Shown one piece after another: positions 32,796-40,962 of a stretch of 64,000 nt of DNA. Every line of letters begins with the position of its first letter. The stretch's first letter is position 1. Source of the DNA: Aeromonas eucrenophila. GTDB taxonomy: Bacteria > Pseudomonadota > Gammaproteobacteria > Enterobacterales > Aeromonadaceae. The notes beneath the pieces are model-generated. The model ran no database searches and had not been told where the DNA came from. It was given only the letters and a program-made list of their open reading frames with translations. Location of the stretch: assembly GCF_000819865.1 (NCBI RefSeq), contig NZ_CDDF01000012.1, forward strand, positions 62,728 to 126,727. Direction: 5' to 3'. The position numbers were made by a program, and so were the translations under genes.

Positions 32796-35072
32796 ATGAA
32801 TGCCCCTCTCTCAGCTCGCAGCACTCCCCCCTCCTCGCCCCTGGCCAGGTTGCTGTTTGGCCTGCTGGCCGCCCTGCTGCTGCTGACCCTGGCCCTGCCG
32901 GTGCTCAACCCCGGCAACTGGCTCGGGCGGGCAGAGCCGCTGATCCTGGGGCCCGCCGATCAGCCGCTCGCCACCCTCAACCGTCACAGTCTGCTCTACA
33001 AGAGTGACAGTCGTGGTCTCTATCTGGTGGTGCGCAGCCAGTGGCAGTTGCTCAAGCCATTGCAGGCGGGGGACAAGGTGCGAGTCGAGCTGCTCAACGA
33101 CAAGGGCGTTCGCATCGATCAGCTGAGCCAGGCGGTGGAGAAGCGGCAAAAGTGCCGCAAGGAGCGCTGCACCCTGGATCTCAACAGCACGCTCAGGGCG
33201 CCGGATGATGCCCTGGACAGTCGCTACCAGCTGCGCATCGGCCTGCTGCTCAAGGATAGGCCGGAGAGCGCCGAGTACAGCCAGATCCTGCAGACCCTGC
33301 CCGAACGCGGCTTCAACCTGACCTATCTGATGGTCAGCCTGCTGCTGGTGCTGCTGGTGAGCGCCGCAGCGCTGCGGGTACTGATGCCCAGGCTGCGCCA
33401 GAGCTACGGCACCCGGGTGCTTGGCAGCCTGCTGCTCGGCAACCTCACCTTCGTGCTGCTGCACGGTTTCGTGGTGTTCAAACTGGGGGAGTTTCTGCTC
33501 TGGTCCGATTTTCGCACCGAGCACTACTACCTGGCCTGGGGCAGCATGGTGCTGGGCTGGAGCCTGTGCGCCCTGGCGGGGTTCAACCTCTACATGGGGC
33601 TGGTGTTCACGGCGCTGTCCGGCATAGGCCTGCTCGCCAACTTCATGAAGATCGCCATCTACGGGGTGCCGCTTGGGGGGGACGATCTCGGCAACCTGCT
33701 GGCGCTGGTGCACATACTGCTCGATCAGCACCCGGTGCTGCCGGTGCTGGGGGCCCTGCTGTTGCTGTTTGTGTGCTGGCGCTTCGCCCTGTCGCGCTGG
33801 GTACTGCGCACCGCCGCCGCCACCGCCGCCTTCTTCGCCCTGTGCGTGTTCGCCACCCAGACCGGCAACAAGCTGCTGGGGGCCAACGTGCGCTACGTGG
33901 ACAGGGCGGTGAACTACCACCGCGACATCATCCGCTCCGGCCCCGGCCTCTACCTGTTCAGCCTGGTGGACGAGATGCTGCAAAGCGGCAACATCTTTCG
34001 CTACCCCTTGCAGATCAACGAGCGCGCCCCCGAGCTCGGTCACCGGGATCCCGTCCAAACGGCCCAGCGCCAGCCTCCCCGCTTCGATCTGGTGATCGTG
34101 CTGCAATACGAGTCACTCTGGCTCGACTGGCAAGGCAAGATCTGCGCCCCCGCCCCCACCCTGAGCCTGCCCGTCGGGGTGCAACAGTGGCAAAAGACCA
34201 TCCACTCCCCCACCACCGGCGGCATGACGGTGCTGGCGGAGTTCGAGATGAACACCGGCCTGCCGGTGGGCCTGCTCAAGCAGGGGGTGGTGCCCTACTA
34301 CTACCTCTCTGACAAGGTGCCGGGGCTCGCCAACAGCGCCAGGCAGAGCGGCTACAAGACCCTGTTCGCCCACCCCTATGTGGAGAAGTTCTGGGGCCGC
34401 GCCAAGGCCATACCGGCGCTGGGGTATGAGGATCGCTGGTTCGATACCCGCTTCACCAGCCTCGAACACAAGGGGCTCTACATCTCGGACGATGCGCTGA
34501 TCTCGCACCTGCTCAAGCGCAGCGAGCAAGACAGCCAGCCGCTCTTTGCCTATGCGGTCACCATGCAGGGCCACGGCCCCTTCGACGGGGATCGCTACCA
34601 GGCCCAGCAGATGGACAAGGCCTGCCCGGATCAGAGCGCGGCCGACCGCCAGTTGCTCAACACCTACTACACCGGGGTGGTGGATGCCATGGCCTCCCTG
34701 GAGCGGCTGCTCAGGACGCTCGATGCCTCCGATAAACGCTATCTGGTGGTGGCCTTCGGCGATCATCAGCCGTTCTTGATGTCGGCGGGCAAGGACATTC
34801 ACGGCGCCAAGCCGCCGCGGGATGCCGCCTATCAGATCCCCATGATGGCCTTCACCCGCAATGATGGCGGGATCGCACTCGATCGCCAGTTCGCCCCGGT
34901 GCGCCAGCTCTACCAGATGGGCCAGGCCACCCGAGCGCTGCTGACCGGCGATCTCACCCCCATCCCGGAGGTGGCCCTGCTCCACCCGGTGCTGGGGGAG
35001 GAGAAAGGCTTCGATCCCTCGCCCCTGGTGCCTCAGATCCGCGCCAGTTTCCGAGCCGATGCATTGCCCTGA
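32796..35072 (+). CDS. LtaS/MdoB-like membrane phosphotransferase (sulfatase fold)
   Basis: 758 residues. An N-terminal helix and a ~150-residue periplasmic beta domain precede a block of five helices (about 180-360), then the alkaline-phosphatase-superfamily domain. Recognisable parts are VLQYESLWL (first metal site), STTGGMTVLAEFEMNTG aligned with the LtaS nucleophile region, VTMQGHGPF and VAFGDHQPF (metal-binding Asp-His). In Gram-negatives such enzymes transfer phosphoglycerol or phosphoethanolamine to glucans, lipid A or other envelope glycans. The exact substrate is unknown. Unusual is the large beta domain inserted before the membrane block. Confidence 0.78.
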   Translation: MNAPLSARSTPPSSPLARLLFGLLAALLLLTLALPVLNPGNWLGRAEPLILGPADQPLATLNRHSLLYKSDSRGLYLVVRSQWQLLKPLQAGDKVRVELLNDKGVRIDQLSQAVEKRQKCRKERCTLDLNSTLRAPDDALDSRYQLRIGLLLKDRPESAEYSQILQTLPERGFNLTYLMVSLLLVLLVSAAALRVLMPRLRQSYGTRVLGSLLLGNLTFVLLHGFVVFKLGEFLLWSDFRTEHYYLAWGSMVLGWSLCALAGFNLYMGLVFTALSGIGLLANFMKIAIYGVPLGGDDLGNLLALVHILLDQHPVLPVLGALLLLFVCWRFALSRWVLRTAAATAAFFALCVFATQTGNKLLGANVRYVDRAVNYHRDIIRSGPGLYLFSLVDEMLQSGNIFRYPLQINERAPELGHRDPVQTAQRQPPRFDLVIVLQYESLWLDWQGKICAPAPTLSLPVGVQQWQKTIHSPTTGGMTVLAEFEMNTGLPVGLLKQGVVPYYYLSDKVPGLANSARQSGYKTLFAHPYVEKFWGRAKAIPALGYEDRWFDTRFTSLEHKGLYISDDALISHLLKRSEQDSQPLFAYAVTMQGHGPFDGDRYQAQQMDKACPDQSAADRQLLNTYYTGVVDAMASLERLLRTLDASDKRYLVVAFGDHQPFLMSAGKDIHGAKPPRDAAYQIPMMAFTRNDGGIALDRQFAPVRQLYQMGQATRALLTGDLTPIPEVALLHPVLGEEKGFDPSPLVPQIRASFRADALP

Positions 35073-35136
35073 TCGATTGAGACACGAGGGCCATAGATCC
35101 TTGCAATACCCTCCGAGTCGATACATTGCCCTGATC
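35035..35136 (+). repeat. Partial duplication of the 3' end of the LtaS-like gene
   Basis: The segment CCGAGCCGATGCATTGCC at 35051, running to 35074 across the stop codon, is repeated at 35113-35136 with 2 differences in 24 bases. The bases before it (AGATCC, 35035 and 35095) are also repeated. Confidence 0.75.
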
Positions 35137-35151
35137 ACCCCTGACGCAAAC

Positions 35152-35180
35152 AAAAGAGGCCGCAACTGCGGCCTCTTTTT
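35152..35180. terminator. Bidirectional terminator, LtaS-like gene / LD-carboxypeptidase
   Basis: AAAAGAGGCCGCA and TGCGGCCTCTTTTT form a long stem with a 2-nt loop and T-runs in both directions between two convergent genes. Confidence 0.93.
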
Positions 35181-35190
35181 ATCCCCCCGG

Positions 35191-36201
35191 CTAGCGCAGC
35201 CAGGATTCCATCAGGGTCAGGCACTGGTCATCGAGGTCCAGCTCGGCCTGGATACCGAGCGGCAGGGTCAGCATGGGGTGAGTGTGGGCGCAGTCGAACT
35301 CCGCCAGTATGGGGAAACGCGGCTCCCCCACCACCTCCAGCAGGATGTCGAGCGGCCGCTTGCCGCTGCCCCGATCGTCAAACAGCTCGTGCTTGCCGAG
35401 CACCAGGGCCCCAATGCGATCGAACACCCCGCACAGCTTGAGGTGGGCAAAGGATCGCTCAACGGTTTCGGCGGACAGCAGGCTGTCTTCCAGCAGCAGA
35501 ATATCCCCAGCTTCAATCGATGGCATATAAGGGGAACCCCAGATCCCCGCCAGGGTGTTGAGGTTGCCGCCCATCAGCCGGCCCCGCACCTTGCCCGACC
35601 CCACCGAGACTAACCGGTTGGGCCGGCACGCCTTGGCCCGGGTCTGGTGCTCCCAATCGAGCCGCTCCTCGCTCCAGCTGCTCGGTGTCGGCAGCCGGTG
35701 GGACACCTCTGCGGCTCCGGCCATGCAGATCTGGTGAAAGCCGGCCAGGGTCTCATCCACCAGGGGCGGCAATTCGCCGAAGGAGGCCACCAGCGCAGGC
35801 CCATAGAAGGTGACCAGCCCGGTTCTGGCGTGAATGCCGAGCAAGAGCGCCGTCACGTCCGAGTAGCCGACAAGGATCTTGGGATCCCGTTTCAGCGCCT
35901 CGTAATCGAGATAAGGCAGCAGGGAGTTGGAGTTGCTGCCGCCGATGACCGACATGATGGCGCGCACCTCGGGATCGCGGATGAGCCCATTGAGCTCGGC
36001 GGCCCGCGCGGCGATGGAGCCGGAGCGCCAGTGATCCTGGGCGCCGGTCAGGCTGCCCGCCTTGAGTTCGAAGCCCTGGGCCGTCAGATAGGCCTTGGCG
36101 CGCTTGAAGCGATGCGGCGCCCAGGCGGTGGCCGCGCTGGAGGGAGAGAAAAAACCTATGGTGTCGCCGGGTTTGAGCCCGGGCGGCTTGAGCAGCGTCA
36201 T
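35191..36201 (-). CDS. Peptidase S66 family, LD-carboxypeptidase / MccF-like
   Basis: 336 residues. The family cleaves the L,D bond of murein tetrapeptides during peptidoglycan recycling (LdcA) or hydrolyses microcin C (MccF). Visible features are the catalytic Ser in VGYSDVTALLLG, the Glu in LLLEDSLLS and the His in AEFDCAHTHPM, forming the Ser-Glu-His triad. IGGSNSNSLLPYLDY favours the MccF-like subgroup. No signal peptide, so cytoplasmic. It could give immunity to microcin-C-like antibiotics. Confidence 0.85.
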   Translation of the reverse strand: MTLLKPPGLKPGDTIGFFSPSSAATAWAPHRFKRAKAYLTAQGFELKAGSLTGAQDHWRSGSIAARAAELNGLIRDPEVRAIMSVIGGSNSNSLLPYLDYEALKRDPKILVGYSDVTALLLGIHARTGLVTFYGPALVASFGELPPLVDETLAGFHQICMAGAAEVSHRLPTPSSWSEERLDWEHQTRAKACRPNRLVSVGSGKVRGRLMGGNLNTLAGIWGSPYMPSIEAGDILLLEDSLLSAETVERSFAHLKLCGVFDRIGALVLGKHELFDDRGSGKRPLDILLEVVGEPRFPILAEFDCAHTHPMLTLPLGIQAELDLDDQCLTLMESWLR

Positions 36202-36499
36202 GGATAAGGCCTCTGTACTAACACCTTGCTACCGAGCCTGAGGGCCCGATGTCGAGCCTCATCCTAAGCCATCTCTTGGCGCCCCAACAAGGGGCCGAAC
36301 GGTGCCAATCATGCCCATTTTTGTTTAAGAAAATCGAACATGGAATGGCATTTGTTCATTGGAAGTGAACAACAAACCGGTGCGGGAGCGGCGGACAAGC
36401 GCCTCCTCAGGCCCCGGGAGAGCCGTGGGGCCCTCTTCTTGAGGCTCGGCCGGCGATGTCCAAACCCCTCATCGCGCTGTCCAGAATCCAACGCAGAAC
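36202..36499. other. Intergenic region upstream of the S66 peptidase
   Basis: About 300 bases without a supported gene between the S66 peptidase start and the ybjQ terminator. It must hold the peptidase promoter. It contains the inverted repeat at 36352-36372 and a GGCCCC/GGGGCC stem near 36411-36434. A 60-codon frame (36309-36491, -) has no ribosome site. Confidence 0.5.
36352..36372. promoter_or_regulatory. Inverted repeat, possible operator
   Basis: Two perfect 7-bp arms TTGTTCA and TGAACAA separated by 7 bases, in an AT-rich patch about 150 bp upstream of the S66 peptidase start. Arm length and spacing suit a dimeric repressor, but no regulator gene is adjacent and no promoter could be placed. 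Confidence 0.35.
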
Positions 36500-36523
36500 A
36501 AAGCCGATCCTGGGATCGGCTTT
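36500..36523 (-). terminator. ybjQ terminator
   Basis: AAAGCCGATC/GATCGGCTTT with a 4-nt loop; on the minus strand it is followed by a T-rich tail (TTTGTTCT). Confidence 0.8.
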
Positions 36524-36560
36524 CGGGACTGCACGGCGCCGCCCGCTGGCGGCAAAGCGG

Positions 36561-36878
36561 TTAGATCACCACGGCGGTGCCGCTGATGCTGACCATCAGC
36601 ATGCTGCCGTTCTGGCCCACCACCTCGTAGTCGATGTCGATGCCGACCACGGCGTTGGCACCCAGCGCCTCTGCCCGCTCTTTGAGCTCATCGAAGGCGA
36701 TCTCCCGGGCGCGGGCCAGCTCCTTCTCATAGGCGCCGGAGCGGCCGCCGATGATGTCGCGAATGCCGGCGAACAGGTCCTTGAAGATGTTGGCGCCGAG
36801 GATGGCTTCGCCCACAACGATGCCGCGGTATTCGCGAATGCTCTTGCCTTCCAGGGTGGGGGTAGTTGAGAGGATCAT
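36561..36878 (-). CDS. ybjQ: YbjQ/UPF0145 family protein
   Basis: 105 residues; [50 protein letters not shown] and the Gly-rich end match YbjQ (UPF0145, a predicted oligomeric pore-like fold sometimes called heavy-metal-binding). The function is not established. Two ATGs are adjacent; the second (36878) has GGAG at six bases and matches the E. coli N-terminus. Confidence 0.9.
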   Translation of the reverse strand: MILSTTPTLEGKSIREYRGIVVGEAILGANIFKDLFAGIRDIIGGRSGAYEKELARAREIAFDELKERAEALGANAVVGIDIDYEVVGQNGSMLMVSISGTAVVI

Positions 36879-36925
36879 CATAAACTCCAGCTGAGATAAT
36901 GGGTTCCAGACTACCCCAAAGCGGC

Positions 36926-36943
36926 GGGGGGTGACATCCCCCC
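36926..36943. other. GGGGGG/CCCCCC hairpin upstream of ybjQ
   Basis: A six-base G run and a six-base C run separated by TGACAT can form a very stable hairpin 50-65 bp upstream of the ybjQ start codon, flanked by further partly paired GC bases. On ybjQ mRNA it would lie in the leader. No T-run, so not a terminator. Confidence 0.45.
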
Positions 36944-37006
36944 TGCGCTAATAGCCTGTCGCTCTATAAGGCTATCCCTCATCGGTTCAAGCGCCTCGGA
37001 CAGGGA

Positions 37007-37032
37007 TAAAAAAAGAGAGGCCGCGGCCTCTC
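37007..37032 (-). terminator. ndh terminator
   Basis: Palindrome GAGAGGCC-GC-GGCCTCTC, followed on the minus strand by TTTTTTT. It lies 120 bp after the ndh stop because a duplicated copy of the ndh 3' end is placed between. Confidence 0.9.
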
Positions 37033-37044
37033 CTCTGTCGATGT

Positions 37045-37208
37045 GGATGCTCTGGACGAGCCCCGTTTGCTTAGTGCAGCTTCATGCTCGGGCGCAGCAC
37101 CCGGTTGAAACGCCCCACCAGCATGCGGATGCTCTGAACGAACCCCGCTTGCTTAGTGCAGCTTCATGCTCGGGCGCAGCACCCGGTTGATGCGGCCCAC
37201 CAACATGA
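37045..37208 (-). repeat. 82-bp tandem duplication of the ndh 3' end
   Basis: Copy A (37127-37208) holds the last codons and stop of ndh. Copy B (37045-37126) directly follows it downstream, at a period of 82 bp, with about ten differences. Copy B still encodes the [10 protein letters not shown] tail and stop. Confidence 0.92.
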
Positions 37209-38445
37209 TGAGGCCGGTCTTGATGTAGCCGTGCAGGGCGACCTGGTGCATGCGATACAGGCTGATGTAGACCATGCGCGCCAGGTAGCCTTCCACCATC
37301 ATGGAGCCACGCATCAGGTTGCCCATCAGGCTGCCCACGGTGGAGAAGCGGCTGAGGGACACCAGGGAGCCGTGATCGTGGTAGAGGTAAGGCTTCATCT
37401 CGCCACCGTTCATCTTGGCCAGGATGTTCTTGAACGCCTGGCTCGCCATCTGGTGAGCGGACTGGGCGCGCGGCGGCACGAACTTGCCGTCCGGCTGCGG
37501 GCAGGCGGCGCAGTCACCGATGACGAAGATGTTCTCGTCACGGGTGGTCTGCAGCGTCTCTTTCACCACCAGCTGGTTGATGCGGTTGGTCTCCAGACCC
37601 GCGATGTCCTTCATGAAGTCCGGCGCCTTGATGCCGGCGGCCCACACCATGAGGTCCGCTTCAATCAGCTCGCCATCCTTGGTGTGCAGACCCTCGGCCG
37701 TGGCTTCGGTGATCATGGTGGCGGTGCGCACGTCCACCCCGAGTTTCACCAGCTCCTGGTGAGCGGCGCCGCTGATGCGCTCCGGCAGGGCCGGCAGGAT
37801 GCGGGGGCCCGCTTCGACCAGGGTCACCTTCAGGCTATCGGTCGTGAGATTCTTGAAGCCGTAGGCATAGAGCTGCTCCACCGCGTTGTAGAGCTCGGCG
37901 GAGAGCTCGACCCCGGTGGCGCCGCCGCCGACGATGGCGATCTTCACCTTGTCGCCCGGCTGGTATTCGGTGGCGAACTGCAGGAAGCGGTTCATCATGC
38001 TGTTGTAGAAGCGATGAGCCTGGGAGGGGCTGTCCAGGAAGATGCAGTGATCCTTGATGCCCTTGGTGTTGAAGTCGTTGGAGACGGAGCCGATGGCCAT
38101 CACCAGCACGTCGTACGCCACTTCCCGCTCATGTACCACCAGTTCGCCGTTCTCGTCGTGAATAGGCGCCAGCACGATGCGTTTCTCGTCGCGCTTGATG
38201 TCGGTCAGGCTGCCGAGCTGGAAATCGAAGCCGTGGTTCTTGGCGTGGGACTGATAGCTCAGGGCATCGATGCCTGCGTCCATGGAGCCGGTGGCCACCT
38301 CGTGCAGCAGGGGTTTCCACAGATGGGTGCGGTTGCGATCCACCAGGGTGACCTTGGCCTTGTTCTTCTTGCCCAGCTTGCGCCCCAGACTGGTCGCGAG
38401 CTCGAGCCCGCCGGCGCCACCACCGACAACGACAATATTCATCAT
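37153..38445 (-). CDS. ndh: NADH dehydrogenase II (NDH-2)
   Basis: 430 residues, non-proton-pumping NADH:quinone oxidoreductase on the inner face of the cytoplasmic membrane. It has an FAD site [17 protein letters not shown], the NADH site [17 protein letters not shown], and the quinone/FAD segment [16 protein letters not shown]. The C-terminal [18 protein letters not shown] is the membrane-anchoring amphipathic helix. Similarity to E. coli Ndh is high throughout. Start: ATG 38445 follows AAGGGA; the frame's upstream extension lies in the ycfP-ndh spacer. It follows ycfP as in E. coli. Confidence 0.96.
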   Translation of the reverse strand: MMNIVVVGGGAGGLELATSLGRKLGKKNKAKVTLVDRNRTHLWKPLLHEVATGSMDAGIDALSYQSHAKNHGFDFQLGSLTDIKRDEKRIVLAPIHDENGELVVHEREVAYDVLVMAIGSVSNDFNTKGIKDHCIFLDSPSQAHRFYNSMMNRFLQFATEYQPGDKVKIAIVGGGATGVELSAELYNAVEQLYAYGFKNLTTDSLKVTLVEAGPRILPALPERISGAAHQELVKLGVDVRTATMITEATAEGLHTKDGELIEADLMVWAAGIKAPDFMKDIAGLETNRINQLVVKETLQTTRDENIFVIGDCAACPQPDGKFVPPRAQSAHQMASQAFKNILAKMNGGEMKPYLYHDHGSLVSLSRFSTVGSLMGNLMRGSMMVEGYLARMVYISLYRMHQVALHGYIKTGLIMLVGRINRVLRPSMKLH

Positions 38446-38475
38446 GATAATTTCCCTTGGTTCCTCAAAACGAAA

Positions 38476-38492
38476 GGGAGCCACCGGCTCCC
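38476..38492 (-). terminator. Terminator/attenuator between ycfP and ndh
   Basis: GGGAGCC/GGCTCCC with a 3-nt loop, followed on the minus strand by TTTCGTTTT, in the 74-bp ycfP-ndh gap. It may reduce read-through from ycfP into ndh. Confidence 0.7.
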
Positions 38493-38519
38493 TGAAACGA
38501 AAACGGTCGACGTGCTGGC

Positions 38520-39059
38520 TCAGGCTTCCTTGAAGGCCTTCATCCGCTGCAGGTGATGCGAGATGTTCTTGAATTTATGGGTCTCGCGATCGTCCCACAC
38601 GATGTCGTAATAATTTTTCAGCTCACGTTCAGTCTCCCGATTATCGCGGATTTCATCCTGGACGGAAAGGATGCACAGGCAGTTCCCTGAATTTTTATTA
38701 CGAAACTCGGTTACACACTTGGTGCCGATGTCGTCGTACTCTTCCGGCCTGTCGATCCGCCCCTGCATGTTGATCGCCGGGTCGAGATTGGGATTGAAGA
38801 TCACCTGTTTGATGCCGCACAGAAAGCCGATCCGCTCGCTCCAGTAGCCACCGAGCCCCACGCCGCAGATCAGCGGTTTGGGATCCGTGCTCATGTCGAG
38901 CTGCTTCTTCACTTCCTTGAGCAGGTGGCTCATGTCATGGCGGGGGTGAACCGTGCTGTAGTGTACGAAACGCACATCATCATCGATGAACTGCAACTGC
39001 AGCACTTTCTCATGGTTGCCGGGGCTGGTGGCATCGAAGCCATGCAGATAGATGATCAT
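38520..39059 (-). CDS. ycfP: YcfP (UPF0227) alpha/beta-hydrolase-like protein
   Basis: 179 residues, beginning [21 protein letters not shown], almost identical to the E. coli YcfP start. The G-V-G-L-G-G nucleophile-elbow region lacks the expected Ser ([13 protein letters not shown]), a known feature of this UPF0227 family, so classical hydrolase chemistry is doubtful. Function unknown. ATG 39059 has GAGG at eight bases. It is upstream of ndh as in E. coli, but nagZ and thiK are not next to it here. Confidence 0.93.
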   Translation of the reverse strand: MIIYLHGFDATSPGNHEKVLQLQFIDDDVRFVHYSTVHPRHDMSHLLKEVKKQLDMSTDPKPLICGVGLGGYWSERIGFLCGIKQVIFNPNLDPAINMQGRIDRPEEYDDIGTKCVTEFRNKNSGNCLCILSVQDEIRDNRETERELKNYYDIVWDDRETHKFKNISHHLQRMKAFKEA

Positions 39060-39502
39060 GGATAAGACCTCAGAAACTGTGACGGTTCCCTCGAACCTAC
39101 TCCAGCGGCGGGCCCATGCGCCACCAAAACATCCCACTTTCTTGCTTTGGATCACGTCCCAGGTTGCGAGTGAAACCAGATTGCCCCCCTCCCTATCAAA
39201 CTGAGAGCCAGCGCGCCCCGAATGATAGGCGCGCTACCAATCTGATAACCCCAACGCCCAGCCAGGTAAACGATTGGCCGCCTCCCCCGCTCACCCTTGT
39301 GACCCTCGCCACAAAACCGTCAGGGCGCATGCCGGATTGGCCCCTCTCCCCCTCTATTGAGCATGTTTTGTGCACTCTCCTTCCTGACGAGGCGATCGCC
39401 AGCCGGCCCCTCTCACCCAGCCACCCGGCGACCGCAATGAGCGGGCCTGCCAGGATCATCTTGCCCGACCGCAGACGCTCGGGCCGCAAGGAGTAAGGGT
39501 TC
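39060..39502. other. Divergent intergenic region ycfP / NCS2 permease
   Basis: About 440 bases without a supported gene. A 126-codon frame (39116-39496 +) shows no ribosome site and overlaps long antisense frames, so it is discounted. No PurR-type or other operator was recognised. Confidence 0.45.
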
Positions 39503-40906
39503 ATGCACCAGATCAACTCCCAACAGGCCGATCAGGCCACCACGGCGCCACCCGTCGACGAAGTCGAGCGCGTGCTTCCCCTCGGCCAGCTGTTCACCCT
39601 CGGCCTGCAGCATGTGCTGGTGATGTACGCGGGCGCCGTGGCGGTGCCGCTGGTCGTCGGCGGCAGTCTGGGGCTGCCCAAGGCACAGATCTCCTACCTC
39701 ATCAGCGCGGATCTGTTCTGCTGCGGGATCGTCACCCTGCTGCAATGCCTGGGGATAGGCCGCTTCGCCGGGATCCGCCTGCCGGTCATCATGTCGGTCA
39801 CCTTCGCCGCCGTCATGCCCATGCTCGCCATCGGCGGCAACCCGGAGCTGGGGTTGCCCGGCATCTTCGGGGCGACCATCGCCGCCGGGGTGATCTCCAC
39901 CCTGCTGGTGCCTCTCATCGGCCGCCTGATGCCGCTCTTCCCCACAGTGGTGACCGGGGTGGTCATCACCTCCATCGGGATCAGCATCATGCAGGTGGGG
40001 ATCGACTGGATGGCGGGGGGCAAGGGCAATCCCGAGTACGGCAGTCCGCTCTACATCGGCACCAGCTTCCTGGTGCTCGCCTTCATCCTGCTGGTGACCC
40101 GCTTTGCCAGCGGCTTCTTCGCCAACATCTCGGTCCTGCTCGGCATACTGTTCGGTTTCGTCATCGCCATCTTCATGGGAGAGGTGAGCCTGACCGGCCT
40201 CGATGAGGCGGCCTGGTTCGCCCCCATAGTGCCGTTCGCCTTCGGCTGGCCCACCTTCGATCCCATCTCCATCGCCACCCTGACGGTGATCATGCTGATC
40301 ACCTTCATCGAATCCATGGGGATGTTTCTGGCCCTCGGCGACATCGTCGGTCATCCGGCCACCCGGGGCGACATAGTGCGCGGCCTGCGGGTGGATGGCA
40401 TCGGCACCATCATCGGCGGCATCTTCAACAGCTTCCCCCACACCTCCTTCTCCCAGAACATCGGGCTGGTGAGCGTGACCGGGGTGGCGAGCCGCTGGGT
40501 CTGCGTGATGTCGGGGGGGATCCTGCTCGCCTTCGGCCTCATCCCCAAGATGTCGCTGATGGTGGCCTCCATCCCGCCCTTCGTGCTCGGGGGCGCCGGC
40601 ATAGTGATGTTCGGCATGGTGCTGGCCACCGGCATCCGCATCCTGGCGCGGGCCGATTACACCGGCAATCGCCACAACCTGTTCATCGTCGCCATCAGCC
40701 TGGGAATAGGCATGATCCCCACGGTGTCCGAGCACTTCTTCCAGCGCTTTCCCGAGGCGCTGCAGCCATTGCTGCACAGCGGCATCCTGCTGGCGACCCT
40801 GAGCTCTGTGTTGCTGAATCTCTTCTTCAACGGCTACCAGCCGGATCCCAGCCTGCAGACCCGCCCCCTGCTGGTGGGGCCGGTGCGACCGGGCGACCCC
40901 TCGTAA
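39503..40906 (+). CDS. NCS2 nucleobase:cation symporter (xanthine/uracil/urate type)
   Basis: 467 residues, 12-14 membrane helices. The family signature is QNIGLVSVTGVASR, with ITFIESMGMFLALGDIVG carrying the Glu of the substrate site. The N-terminal QHVLVMYAGAVAVPLVVGGSLG is also typical. The TGVASR ending is that of xanthine permeases (XanP/XanQ), while QNIGLV is closer to urate/xanthine PbuX types, so xanthine or urate is the most likely substrate rather than uracil. It is proton-driven uptake through the inner membrane. Followed by a strong terminator. Confidence 0.88.
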   Translation: MHQINSQQADQATTAPPVDEVERVLPLGQLFTLGLQHVLVMYAGAVAVPLVVGGSLGLPKAQISYLISADLFCCGIVTLLQCLGIGRFAGIRLPVIMSVTFAAVMPMLAIGGNPELGLPGIFGATIAAGVISTLLVPLIGRLMPLFPTVVTGVVITSIGISIMQVGIDWMAGGKGNPEYGSPLYIGTSFLVLAFILLVTRFASGFFANISVLLGILFGFVIAIFMGEVSLTGLDEAAWFAPIVPFAFGWPTFDPISIATLTVIMLITFIESMGMFLALGDIVGHPATRGDIVRGLRVDGIGTIIGGIFNSFPHTSFSQNIGLVSVTGVASRWVCVMSGGILLAFGLIPKMSLMVASIPPFVLGGAGIVMFGMVLATGIRILARADYTGNRHNLFIVAISLGIGMIPTVSEHFFQRFPEALQPLLHSGILLATLSSVLLNLFFNGYQPDPSLQTRPLLVGPVRPGDPS

Positions 40907-40911
40907 AAAAA

Positions 40912-40942
40912 CCGCCGGGCAGACAGGCTGCCCGGCGGCTTT
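40912..40942. terminator. Bidirectional terminator, permease / oligopeptidase
   Basis: CCGCCGGGC (40912-40920) and GCCCGGCGG (40930-40938) form a 9-bp stem flanked by an A-run and TTTT between two convergent genes. Confidence 0.92.
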
Positions 40943-40962
40943 TCATTGCGGGATGAGCGGGC

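Noticed and set aside
39116..39496. 126-codon frame before the NCS2 permease
   Set aside because: No ribosome site and composition unlike a protein; it occupies the permease's upstream control region.
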